Source: Candidatus Syntrophopropionicum ammoniitolerans (GTDB lineage Bacteria; Bacillota; Desulfotomaculia; Desulfotomaculales; Pelotomaculaceae). Taken from it: a DNA stretch of 64,000 nucleotides. The stretch spans positions 1 through 64,000 of the forward strand of contig JABMJD010000002.1 of NCBI GenBank assembly GCA_013201395.1. The letters run 5' to 3'. Both the position numbers and the translations under genes were made by a program. Positions 43,253-53,200 of this stretch are shown in pieces (the first letter of the stretch is position 1; every line of letters begins with the position of its first letter). The notes under the pieces are model-generated. The model was given only the letters and a program-made list of their open reading frames with translations, had not been told where the DNA came from and did no database searches.

Positions 43253-44320
43253 TTATAACCCATTTTTCATCTTGGCAAGCAGTTCTTTGGATGCATCGGC
43301 CAGCACACGGTAACCTCTAAGGCTAGGGTGAACATCATCACAGTAGTTTTCCAGTATAGTGGCACCAGTTTCCTGATCCAAAAACGGTCTATAAAAATCC
43401 AGTACCGGTAGTTTTTTGTCGGCTGCAAATTTTTCTGCCCATTCCCTATAACCATCCAGTAAGCTGCCGGCAACACCAATTTCATCAGGAACAAATTCAC
43501 CCAGGTAAACGGGTGCGGGCAAGCCTAATACCGGGCAGATGCCGTTATCCAGCGCTGTGGTGACCATTTCTTCTATATTTTCTTCATATTCCTCCTGTGA
43601 CCGTCCCATAAATGCGTCGTTGCCTCCACCCATGATAATTACATATGCCGGATCCAAGTCAGTCACATCCCTTTTGAACCGCCGCCTCATGGCCCGGGTG
43701 GTATCCCCGTTAGACCCGGCGTTGATCATATTGAGACCCAGCTCTTTGGCGTTTAACCTGACCCAGGAGGATTCGGGCCCAAAAGGAAAACCATAGGTAA
43801 TACTATCACCCAGGCAGACAATCCCATCCCGACCTGTTATTCTGTTAAATGAGTCGTAGCCATGCTCTTCAAAAAGCACAAAAGCAATCTGTTCCAGTGC
43901 AGATCCCCCGGCAATGTGGCGGCGCACCTCACTAACCATCACCCCGGCCACCTGATCAAAATCCAGGCCACCAACACCTGTACCCAGAGCAGGGAAGGCA
44001 ATGCCTTTTAAATCCATTTCTTCAGCTCGCAAAAGAGCATTTCTGGTCGCGGACCGCACTTTGTCCCCATCGGTAGCCAGGTCCGGCCCCATCACAGCAG
44101 CGTGAATAACATGCCTTACCTTGAGCATACCCGCTCCTGTGACTACGGCTTCACCAATAGGGATGGGACCTTTGGCTCTGGCCTCTTCTTCAATGGTGGC
44201 CCCACCCTTTTTTTTGATCACTCCGGCAACACCGGCATCCATGGATAATTGGTTATTGGCTGCGTTAATAATAGCATCAAGCGCAAATTCGGTAATATCA
44301 CCTTTGATTAGTCTAATCAA
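43253..44320 (-). CDS. Macro domain fused to SGNH/GDSL hydrolase
   Basis: 355 aa. Residues about 1-160 form a macro domain: GDITEFALDAIINAANNQLS, then the GVAGVIKKKGG loop and FPALGTGVGGLDF. Such domains remove O-acetyl groups from ADP-ribose or bind ADP-ribose. Residues about 165-355 form an SGNH hydrolase: nucleophile block CLGDSITYGF, GGGNDAF, and the catalytic DVHPS. The start is a TTG at 44320 with GGAGG 8 nt upstream, giving IRLIKGD as the first residues. The fusion joins two deacetylating folds in one chain. Confidence 0.85.
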   Translation of the reverse strand: MIRLIKGDITEFALDAIINAANNQLSMDAGVAGVIKKKGGATIEEEARAKGPIPIGEAVVTGAGMLKVRHVIHAAVMGPDLATDGDKVRSATRNALLRAEEMDLKGIAFPALGTGVGGLDFDQVAGVMVSEVRRHIAGGSALEQIAFVLFEEHGYDSFNRITGRDGIVCLGDSITYGFPFGPESSWVRLNAKELGLNMINAGSNGDTTRAMRRRFKRDVTDLDPAYVIIMGGGNDAFMGRSQEEYEENIEEMVTTALDNGICPVLGLPAPVYLGEFVPDEIGVAGSLLDGYREWAEKFAADKKLPVLDFYRPFLDQETGATILENYCDDVHPSLRGYRVLADASKELLAKMKNGL

Positions 44321-44398
44321 AAAAATACCTCCAGCTAATACATGCAAAAATCCCGGTAATAATGTAATATTCTCCTGCCAGCCGCGTTTTCCTTCATC

Positions 44399-45010
44399 TT
44401 ATAAATTTTTGGTCCTATTCTTTAGCCGTTTCCTAGCATAATTGTAAATTAAATAAAGCACAATTAGGGCCAAACCAAGCAAGGGCAATTTTGAGTTCAG
44501 GTAGCGGGCTATTACCTGATAGTTGTGGCCAAAGAACATCCCCACAATCAAATAGAGAAAACCCCACCCGGCAGTGAAAAGCGAATTATAGAGAAGGAAA
44601 TACCAAAACCCGATGTGACTAACCCCCGCCATATAGGGAGTCAGGTTGCTAACACCAGGAATAAAACGTCCAAAAATAATAAAAGCCGGCGCCGAACGCT
44701 CCAGCCAGGTCTGCGCTTTTTTAAATCCTGCAGGCGATAGTTTCAAAATTTTGCTGCACCGCAAAAAAAAGGGTTGCCCGAGATGCTTGCCGATTATATA
44801 AGCAGTGATAGCCCCGGCACTATAACCAAAAAAGGTAACGGCAAAAGCCATGGGAAAGGCAAGCTTGCCCTGCCCGATTAATATTCCTGTTATGATCACC
44901 ATAATCCCGCCGGGGAAGGGTAAGCCCATGGCCTCAACATAAACACCGGCCAGAAGTCCACCCAGACCCAGCCTGGAAAGAAAGCTCATAATTAAGTCAA
45001 ACAACAACAT
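44399..45010 (-). CDS. DedA family membrane protein
   Basis: 203 aa, about five hydrophobic segments. DedA/VTT-domain hallmarks are EAMGLPFPGGIMVIITG, GYSAGAITAYIIGKHLG and the F-GRFIPGVSNLTPYMAG block with its conserved Arg. Relatives transport or flip lipid carriers and respond to membrane stress. It lies between pyk and the macro-fusion gene, on the same strand. Confidence 0.9.
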   Translation of the reverse strand: MLLFDLIMSFLSRLGLGGLLAGVYVEAMGLPFPGGIMVIITGILIGQGKLAFPMAFAVTFFGYSAGAITAYIIGKHLGQPFFLRCSKILKLSPAGFKKAQTWLERSAPAFIIFGRFIPGVSNLTPYMAGVSHIGFWYFLLYNSLFTAGWGFLYLIVGMFFGHNYQVIARYLNSKLPLLGLALIVLYLIYNYARKRLKNRTKNL

Positions 45011-45066
45011 TCCTCCCCACAGTTATCCTATAATAGGATTCCCGGGGGTAGAAACCTTATGAAAAT

Positions 45067-46821
45067 CTATAGAACCCTGGCTTCTCCCCTGTAGATTAAA
45101 CCTCTTTGGCCGTCAACAGTAATCACTTCACCATCCTGGAGTATATTTGTGGCATCTGCGGCGCCTACTATCACCGGTATGTCAAATTCCATGCAGACTA
45201 TGGCTGCATGAGAGGTAAGCCCGCCGGTTTCTGTAACTACCGCCCCCGCTTTTTCCATGGCCAGGTTATATTCACTACCTGTGACAGAGGCCACCATAAT
45301 ATCCCCCTCACTTATCTTTTCAGCCGCCTCCGAACCAGATTGAACAACCCGTACCGTTCCCGTAACCGACCTGTGGCCGATACCGGTGCCGCGCAAAATA
45401 ATGTCCCCTACCGTATGGACACGAATTAAATTGGTTGTACCTTTGATTCCAACAGGTATGCCGGCTGTGAATACAATTAGATCGCCCCCGTGAATTAAGC
45501 CCGCACAAAGCGCTGCGTCCAGGGCTTCGTCCATCATTTCATCTGTATTGTCCCTGCTGGAAGCATTAATGGGATTTACCCCCCAATTCAGCGCCAATTT
45601 CCTCACTACCGAGGTGTGGGGGGTAACAGCCACGATCGGTGCCCTGGGCCGGTATTTGGAAACCATTTTAGCAGTATGTCCCGACTCTGTGGAGACAATA
45701 ATTGCCGCAGCACCAAGATTCTGGGCAATAGAACAGGTAGCAAAGCTAATGGCGTTGGTGACTGACTGCTTATGCCTATCCAAGCCCTTTTTACTTAGTA
45801 TTTCTTCATATTGCAGGGCTGCCTCAGCCTGATAGGCAATTCGCCCCATCATTTCTACAGCTTCTTTGGGGTACCTACCTGAGGCGGTTTCAGCAGACAG
45901 CATGACAGCATCGGAACCATCAAAAATGGCATTGGCCACATCACTGGTCTCCGCTCTGGTAGGACGGGGGTTATGGATCATTGATTCCAGCATCTGGGTG
46001 GCAGTTACCACAGGTTTGCCGGCAATATTACATTTTTCAATGATCATCTTCTGCAGCAACGGCACCTCTTCTACCGGAATTTCCACACCCAGATCTCCCC
46101 TGGCCACCATAATTCCGTCTGAAACCTTGATTATCTCACTAAGGTTGGTTACTGCTTTTCTGCTTTCAATTTTGGATATGATATCCAGGTCGCCGCCGGC
46201 TTCCTCTACTATCCGGCGAATGGCAAGAACATCTGCGGCCCTCCTAATAAAGGAAGCAGCTATAAAATCAAGCTTATGCTCAACGCCAAATACAATGTCC
46301 TGAATATCCTTGTCGGTAATAGATGGCAAGCCAATAGCCACGTTAGGAACATTAACACCCTTCCTGCTGGTCAACTCACCGCCGTTCATGACCAGGCATT
46401 CTATTTCTGTATCAGCGGAGGAAAGAACCTGCAAGGCGATCAAACCATCCGCCACTAAAATGGTGTCCCCCTTGTGGACATCCCCCGGCAGACCGGCATA
46501 GTTAACCGGGATCCGCCTTTTATCGCCCTCGATGGGCTCGGTAGTTAATGTCACCCTCTCACCTTGCACCAGCTGCACCGGTTCCTCCTTAAAATGGCCC
46601 AGGCGTATCTCCGGACCTCTGGTATCCAGCATGATGGCCACATGTTTACCGCTTTCCTCCGCTGCCTGCCGAATGGCCACTATTTTTCGTTTGTGTTCTT
46701 CATGGGTCCCATGAGAAAAATTAAGACGGGCTACATTCATCCCAGCCAACATTAATTCTTTTAAGGTATTTGCATTGTCGCTGGCAGGACCGATAGTACA
46801 GACAATTTTAGTTCGCCGCAA
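45067..46821 (-). CDS. pyk: Pyruvate kinase with C-terminal PEP-utilising domain
   Basis: 584 aa. It makes pyruvate and ATP from PEP. Catalytic and metal motifs are present: NFSHGTHEEH, MLDTRGPEIR, SKIESR and MVARGDLGVEIP. The extra C-terminal part (about 490-584) has GGLTSHAAIVC, a PEP-utilising mobile domain as in Bacillus-type enzymes. It is the distal gene of accD-accA-pfkA-pyk, 27 bp after pfkA. Confidence 0.95.
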   Translation of the reverse strand: MRRTKIVCTIGPASDNANTLKELMLAGMNVARLNFSHGTHEEHKRKIVAIRQAAEESGKHVAIMLDTRGPEIRLGHFKEEPVQLVQGERVTLTTEPIEGDKRRIPVNYAGLPGDVHKGDTILVADGLIALQVLSSADTEIECLVMNGGELTSRKGVNVPNVAIGLPSITDKDIQDIVFGVEHKLDFIAASFIRRAADVLAIRRIVEEAGGDLDIISKIESRKAVTNLSEIIKVSDGIMVARGDLGVEIPVEEVPLLQKMIIEKCNIAGKPVVTATQMLESMIHNPRPTRAETSDVANAIFDGSDAVMLSAETASGRYPKEAVEMMGRIAYQAEAALQYEEILSKKGLDRHKQSVTNAISFATCSIAQNLGAAAIIVSTESGHTAKMVSKYRPRAPIVAVTPHTSVVRKLALNWGVNPINASSRDNTDEMMDEALDAALCAGLIHGGDLIVFTAGIPVGIKGTTNLIRVHTVGDIILRGTGIGHRSVTGTVRVVQSGSEAAEKISEGDIMVASVTGSEYNLAMEKAGAVVTETGGLTSHAAIVCMEFDIPVIVGAADATNILQDGEVITVDGQRGLIYRGEARVL

Positions 46822-46848
46822 TAGATTCCCCCCCAGGCATTAACATTT

Positions 46849-47811
46849 TTATATGGACAAAGTTATGGCCAGGTTGCATAGAGCCTGATCAAAAGGCTTT
46901 GCCTGTGACAGTGCATCTTCTAAAGGTACTGAAACCAGCTCACCCGCCCTGACGCCGATCATTTTTTTATCTTCACCCGCCATTAACATTTCCACCGCAC
47001 TTGCACCCATGCGGCTGGCCAGGATTAGATCAGCTGCGGAGGGCATACCACCTCGTTGCAAGTGCCCCAGGATAGTAACCTTGGTATCAAAACCGGTGCG
47101 CTCCTTGATAATACGTCCCACTTCCATGCCGCTGGCTGTTCCCTCCGCGACCACAATAATACTGTGCAGTTTGCCCCGCCGGTAACCCCTTAAAAGCCGC
47201 TCGCAAATCTCATCGTAATTAAAAGGGCATTCCGGCGCCAGTATAGACTCCGCCCCACCCGCTAGACCGGCGGCCATAGCAATATGGCCAAAATGCCTGC
47301 CCATTACCTCCACAATAAAAGTCCGTTCATGGGAGGTAGCGGTGTCCCTAATTTTGCTGATTGCTTCCACCGCCGTATTCACGGCAGTATCAAACCCGAT
47401 AGTCTGATCTGTACCGGGAATATCATTATCTATTGTGCCCGGCACGCCGATAACCGGCAGGCCGTATTCCCGGCTAAAAATGCAAGCACCGCGAAAAGAA
47501 CCTTCCCCGCCAATGACGATCAGCCCCTGGATACCGAAGCGTTTGACATTTTCATATGCTCTGGCCCTGCCTGCAGGGGTAAGGAACAGTTCGGAACGAG
47601 CGGTACGTAAAATAGTGCCGCCCCTGTGGATGATATCGGCTACCGAGCTGGGATTCATTGGTATCATATCAGCTTCTATAAAACCATTAAAACCCCTTTT
47701 TATGCCGATAACCTCAAGACCGTGGTAAATTGCCTTGCGCACCACAGCTCTAATGCAGGCGTTCATCCCAGGCGAATCCCCACCGCTGGTCAAAAAGGCA
47801 ATTCTTTGCAA
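46849..47811 (-). CDS. pfkA: 6-phosphofructokinase
   Basis: 320 aa from the TTG at 47811, the usual PfkA length; an upstream ATG at 47889 would add 26 atypical residues. It phosphorylates fructose-6-phosphate. Motifs are GGDSPGMN, PGTIDNDIPGTDQTIGFDTA and MGRHFGHIA. The loop that binds ATP-Mg reads GGEGSFRG, with Glu where most ATP-PfkA have Asp. The Gly after it suggests ATP rather than pyrophosphate use. GGGGGG lies upstream of the start. Confidence 0.93.
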   Translation of the reverse strand: MQRIAFLTSGGDSPGMNACIRAVVRKAIYHGLEVIGIKRGFNGFIEADMIPMNPSSVADIIHRGGTILRTARSELFLTPAGRARAYENVKRFGIQGLIVIGGEGSFRGACIFSREYGLPVIGVPGTIDNDIPGTDQTIGFDTAVNTAVEAISKIRDTATSHERTFIVEVMGRHFGHIAMAAGLAGGAESILAPECPFNYDEICERLLRGYRRGKLHSIIVVAEGTASGMEVGRIIKERTGFDTKVTILGHLQRGGMPSAADLILASRMGASAVEMLMAGEDKKMIGVRAGELVSVPLEDALSQAKPFDQALCNLAITLSI

Positions 47812-47902
47812 CAGTCTTGCCCCCCAGTTTGATAATATTTGCTGTATATATATTGCTCTCGATCTAAAAAAACATTCGACAGCCGTCAAATGTTTAGCAA
47901 AT

Positions 47903-47936
47903 AAAAAGGCCAGGCATAATAATTTAAAACCTGACC
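47903..47936 (-). terminator. Terminator or attenuator between accA and pfkA
   Basis: On the minus strand GGTCAGG pairs with CCTGGCC (one wobble) and is followed by TTTTTATTT. It would end or weaken read-through from accDA into pfkA-pyk. Confidence 0.65.
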
Positions 47937-47943
47937 CACGCTT

Positions 47944-48894
47944 CTACTCTATATTTCCAATGGAACGGAATTTTTCATATCTTTGGGATAATAAATCTTC
48001 CAGTTTTATCCCCACAAGTTCATCCAATGTTTCAGCTAGCACTTCATCCAGCATTTCCGCGGCTGCCTCCTGATCCTTGTGCGCCCCTCCCAATGGTTCC
48101 GGTATGATTTTATCGGCCACACCCAGTTCCTGTATATCCCTGGCGATGATCCTGATCGCCTCTGCTGCCTCACGGGCCCGGGAAGAATCTTTCCACAAGA
48201 TACTGGCGTATCCCTCTGGGGTTATTACGGAATAAATGGAATGTTCCTGCATGAGGATCCGATCTCCCACCCCGATACCCAAAGCGCCGCCGCTAAATCC
48301 TTCGCCAATCACTACTGTGATAATGGGGACCTTTAGTGCAGACATAACCAACATGCTGTTGGCAATAGCCTCAAACTGGCCTCTCTCCTCTGCACCTATA
48401 CCGGGGTAAGCCCCGGGGGTGTCAATAAAACAGATCACCGGCCGTTTAAATTTTTCCGCCTGCTGCATTAGCCGCACAGCCTTACGGTACCCTTCCGGGT
48501 GGGCCATGCCAAAATTTCTAGCCAGGTTTTCATTGGTATCCTTCCCTTTTAGTTGGCCGATAATTGTCACAGCACGCCCATGAAATCTACCTATACCACC
48601 CATCACTGCCGGATCGTCACCAAAACATCTATCCCCATGCAGTTCGACGAAATCATCGAAGATATACTTGATATAATCATCTGTGTTAGGACGTTCCGGG
48701 TGGCGGGCAATAAGTACATGCTGCCATGTATCGAGGTTGCTATATACGGACCTCATCACTTCGCCGACTCTTTTTTCCAGAATGGCTATTTCATTTGATA
48801 GATCAATACCCTTTTCCCGGGAAAACCTGCGCAGTTCATTTATTTTATCCTCTAGTTCTTGAATCGGTCTTTCAAACTCTAATGTTACCGCCAT
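47944..48894 (-). CDS. accA: Acetyl-CoA carboxylase carboxyltransferase subunit alpha
   Basis: 316 aa. With AccD it transfers CO2 from carboxybiotin to acetyl-CoA, the first step of fatty acid synthesis. Typical blocks are FVELHGDRCFGDDPAVMGG, then FIDTPGAYPGIGAEERGQ and IGEGFSGGALGIGVGD. It starts 3 bp after the accD stop. The N-terminal coiled helix is present, so it is full length. Confidence 0.95.
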   Translation of the reverse strand: MAVTLEFERPIQELEDKINELRRFSREKGIDLSNEIAILEKRVGEVMRSVYSNLDTWQHVLIARHPERPNTDDYIKYIFDDFVELHGDRCFGDDPAVMGGIGRFHGRAVTIIGQLKGKDTNENLARNFGMAHPEGYRKAVRLMQQAEKFKRPVICFIDTPGAYPGIGAEERGQFEAIANSMLVMSALKVPIITVVIGEGFSGGALGIGVGDRILMQEHSIYSVITPEGYASILWKDSSRAREAAEAIRIIARDIQELGVADKIIPEPLGGAHKDQEAAAEMLDEVLAETLDELVGIKLEDLLSQRYEKFRSIGNIE

Positions 48895-48897
48895 TTA

Positions 48898-49755
48898 TCA
48901 TCTTACCCCCTGCAGGTGTAATGCCAAAATTTTTGCCAGGGTCTCCTTCATTAGTGGTCTGGGAACAATCTTGTCTATGAAACCATGCTGTTTAAAAAAT
49001 TCAGCCCGTTGAAAACCTTCCGGCAGTTTCTGGCGAATTGTCTGTTCAATCACCCTCGGTCCGGTAAAACCGATCATGGCATCCGGTTCGGCAAGAATAA
49101 TATCCCCTAGTGCGGCAAAACTGGCGCTGACGCCACCTGTTGTCGGATCAGTAATCACTGTAATATATAGTTGGCCGGCATTGCTTAATCTGCCCAGCGC
49201 TTCCACTGTTTTAGCCATCTGCATCAAGGATAGTATTCCCTCCTGCATCCGGGCTCCGCCGGAAGCAGTGAATATAATTAATGATTTACCTGTAGTGGCA
49301 GCCAGCTCTATTGCCCTGGTAATTTTTTCACCGGCCACAGTCCCCATACTGGCCATCATAAAGTTTGTGTCCATAACCACAACAACAACAGGCCATTTAT
49401 CGATTGTTCCTTCTCCGTAAACCACCACTTCATTAAGACCACTTTTATTGCGTGCATCCACTAACTTGCCCGCATAATCAGCAAGGTCAAAGGGATTTAC
49501 CGGCAGCAATCCGGCATCTTTTTCCCGAAAGCTGCCATTGTCCAAAGTCATTTGTATCCGTTCCGGAGCAGTTAACCGATGATGAAAACCACACTGGCAG
49601 ACCTTGTGATTTTTGATCAAATCCTTGTTCAACAGGATCTCGCCACAGCGTCCACATTTACTCCAAATATCGTCGGGAATATCACGATTTTCTGACTCTG
49701 TTGGTGCAAAAGAATCATTTTGTTTGCGATTGGTATCCAAAATCAAAAACAGCAC
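48898..49755 (-). CDS. accD: Acetyl-CoA carboxylase carboxyltransferase subunit beta
   Basis: 285 aa. The N-terminal zinc ribbon is intact (CGRCGEIL and CQCG). It is followed by the crotonase-fold core with FTASGGARMQEG and DPTTGGVSASFA. It forms an operon with accA. Confidence 0.95.
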   Translation of the reverse strand: MLFLILDTNRKQNDSFAPTESENRDIPDDIWSKCGRCGEILLNKDLIKNHKVCQCGFHHRLTAPERIQMTLDNGSFREKDAGLLPVNPFDLADYAGKLVDARNKSGLNEVVVYGEGTIDKWPVVVVVMDTNFMMASMGTVAGEKITRAIELAATTGKSLIIFTASGGARMQEGILSLMQMAKTVEALGRLSNAGQLYITVITDPTTGGVSASFAALGDIILAEPDAMIGFTGPRVIEQTIRQKLPEGFQRAEFFKQHGFIDKIVPRPLMKETLAKILALHLQGVR

Positions 49756-49851
49756 CTCTTTATGATTATCAGATTATATTTACAATTTTCATCTCCTACA
49801 TTTTTTGAACCTTCTCTACATTTCTGAAGCATGTTTTCCATGTTACGGTGT

Positions 49852-50094
49852 TCAGTCATTGGAATGAATACTGCCATGCCTGGTTAAGAGCTCCACCTTA
49901 CCGCGTATTTTTATGGCTGAAGTATGTTCAGTAAATTGAGCAATCATAATTTCGCCCTTATCAAGCTTTTCCGAATGGTGAAACTTGGTGTCCATGCCGC
50001 GGGTAAGGCCAATTATGGTCACCCCATTTTCCAGCGCCTTGATCACCACATATTCTGCAGTTGGATCATTTAAAACATCCGGCAAATCGTTCAC
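49852..50094 (-). CDS. mtrB: Trp RNA-binding attenuation protein TRAP
   Basis: 80 aa. It closely resembles Bacillus TRAP over its whole core ([18 protein letters not shown], then [13 protein letters not shown] and [15 protein letters not shown]). The Trp-binding loop residues and the RNA-contact KxR (IKIRG) are conserved. The protein forms an 11-mer ring that wraps (G/U)AG repeats in trp leader RNA. No trp genes lie nearby; it sits between dnaE and accD, so it should act in trans. Confidence 0.93.
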   Translation of the reverse strand: MNDLPDVLNDPTAEYVVIKALENGVTIIGLTRGMDTKFHHSEKLDKGEIMIAQFTEHTSAIKIRGKVELLTRHGSIHSND

Positions 50095-50203
50095 CCCTTA
50101 AAAATTTCCAAATTTCAATACATTCTAGCACACGGGTTTTTGTTTGACAAGCACTGCCACACCCCCGGCTTACTATAGCTTATTATTAATTACTATTTAT
50201 CTG

Positions 50204-53200
50204 CTAAAGATCAAGTATGCTAAAAAAACCATCTTTTTTAGCCTTTTTGTCTCCAGTCTTTGTTCCTGCAGCCTGATAATTTTTCTCTTCGGCCGGACCC
50301 GGTCTTAATATCATGTTGTTATCTCTTTTTACCCTCACCCTTTCTCTGCCGAACAGCTCTTCCAATCTTTCGACCATCGGGGCGGAAAGATCCACATAAA
50401 ATTCCTCCCCCGTCCTGATTACCCTTTTTTCATTTTCGAAGTGTAAAAAGACCGGCGCATTCCCTTTAAAGCTATTCATGATTAGTTGCAGCTGATCAAG
50501 CATTGCAGCATCCACATTGTCCATTTTCAAATGTAACTCACCAGCCAGATGACTGTCCAGAGTGGAAATTTCAGCACCGATTATTTTAGTTTCATCCCCG
50601 TTTTCCCTTACTTTACCTCTGATCATAATCACCTCATCAATCCTAAGCACGGGGCGACACCGGGCATAGAGATGCGGATAAACTACAACCTCAATAGAAC
50701 CTGTAAGATCCTCAACAGTGAGGATAGCCATCGGATCTCCCTTGCGTGTGCTGGTTTTCTTCATGGCCATAATTAGCCCCCCCAGCACCACCTCACCGTT
50801 ATCAGGCAATTCCGGCGCCTCCTTGGCAGTTACCGTTGACAGCCTATTTAGCACACTACGATATTGCTCAAGGGGATGCCCGCTGATATAGAGACCCAGG
50901 GTTTCTTTTTCCAACGCTAACATCTGATCCACCGGATATTCTTTCAGATCCGGCAGATCAATACTCATTGAGTCACCGCTATCATCCAGAAAATCAAGAA
51001 GGGACAACTGTCCATTTTCCCGCTCACGCTGAGATTGCTGGGCCAAACTCAGCCCGGAGTCTACTGCCGCCATCAACTGCGCCCTACGATAACCCAGGGA
51101 ATCAAAGGCACCGCATTTGATCAAGCTTTCTAACACTCTCCTGTTGACACTTCTAGTATCCAGCCGTCTGCAAAAATCAGTGTAGTCATTAAAAATCCCG
51201 TCTTTTTCCTGGGATTGGATAATGGACTCCACCGCACCGGAACCGACGTTTTTTACAGCAGCTAAACCAAAACGAATTTTGCTGCCGGCCACAGTAAAAC
51301 TTTCACGACTTTCATTTACATCAGGCGGCAGCACCTCGATACCCAGGCGCCGGCATTCCTCAATATAGGCGGAAACCTTGTCTGTGTTATCTTTCACCGA
51401 GGTCAAAAGCGCTGCCATAAAGGGTAGAGTATAGTTGGCCTTCAGGTAAGCAGTCTGGTAGGAAACCAATGCATAGGCGGCTGAGTGGGACTTATTAAAG
51501 CCATATCCGGCGAAATATTCCATCAAGTCAAAGATCTGTCCGGCAATACTTTTATCAATACCATTGCTAATGGCACCTTCTATAAATTGCGCACGTAACC
51601 CGGCTATAATTTCCGGTTTTTTCTTGCCCATGGCACGGCGCAGCAGGTCTGCCTCCCCGAGGGAAAAACCAGCTAGTTCACTTGATATGCGCATCACCTG
51701 TTCCTGATACAGAATCACGCCATAGGTGTCTTTTAGTATGGGCTCCAGTTTGGGATGGAGGTAGCTCGTTTTTTTAATCCCATGCTTGTTTTTGATAAAA
51801 TCCTCCACCATACCACTGCCCAGGGGGCCGGGACGGTACAAAGCCACTAGAGCTATAATATCTTCAAAAACTTCTGGCTTCAATTCTTTGAGGATACCGC
51901 GCATACCACTGCTTTCCAACTGAAAAACCCCTGCAGTTTCACCTTTGGTCAGCATTTCGTAGGTCAACTGATCATCTATGGGTATACTATCTATATCAAA
52001 AGCATCACCTGTATCCCCAGTGATCAGTCTAGTTGCTTCGCTGATTACTGTCAGGGTTCTCAGACCCAGCATGTCCATCTTTAGAAGCCCCAGCTCTTCT
52101 ACTGTTCCCATAGAATACTGGGTTGTTACCGGCCCATCGGAAGCCTTATAAAGAGGGATATAGTGGGTGAGGGGTTCCGGGGTAATGACGATACCGGCAG
52201 CATGTGTAGAAGCGTGCCTGGGCATACCTTCCAGGGCAACGGCGGTGTCAATTAATTTTTTGATTTCTTCCCCTTGATCATAAAGTCCCTTTAATTCAGG
52301 CGCATCATTTAGGGCTTTCTCAATGGTCATATTTAGTTCGCCCGGTACCAGCTTGGCCACCTTATCCACATCGCTGTAAGGCATACCCAGGGCCCTACCC
52401 ACATCCCTGATGGCAGCCCGAGCCGCCATGGTGCCAAAGGTTATAATCTGCGCCACATGATCCAGGCCATACTTTTGCACCACATAGTCAATAACCTCGC
52501 CCCGCCGTTCATAACAGAAATCAATGTCGATATCCGGCATGGAAACTCGCTCCGGATTGAGGAATCTTTCGAACAACAGGCCATAATTTAGCGGATCAAT
52601 GTTGGTTATACCCAGGCTGTAGGCTACCAGGCTGCCGGCAGCAGAACCCCTGCCGGGACCTACCGGTATCCCTTTTGATCTGGCAAAGTGAATAAAATCC
52701 CAGACGATGAGGAAATAGGCCGAATAGCCCATCTGCTTGATCACGCCTAGTTCAAATTCCATCCGTTTTTTGATATCGCCACCAACACCGCCATATATCT
52801 TTTGGATCCCTTGATAACAAAGTTCTTCCAGGTATGTATCTGCATTATATCCCTCCGGCACAGAGTAATGAGGCAGGAGATAACGCCCAAATTCCATTTT
52901 GACCTGGCAGCGCTCGGCAATGTCCAGTGTGTTATCCAAAGCCCGGGGAAAATCGCCAAACAAAGACCGCATTTCCTCGGCACTTTTCAGGTACAGTTCC
53001 TCTGACTGAAATTTCATCCTATCGGGATCATCCACACACCTGCCGGTTTGAATAGCCATCAACACATCCTGGTTGGCAGCATCTTCCCGTCTTACATAGT
53101 GGACATCGTTAGTGGCCACAAGTGGGATGTCCATTTCTCTATGCATTTTCAGCAATTCTCGGTTGACTATCCGCTGTTCCGGAAAACCGTGATCCTGCAC

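Noticed and set aside
49756-49851. FapR operator ahead of accD
   Set aside because: No recognisable palindrome of that type is visible in the gap.
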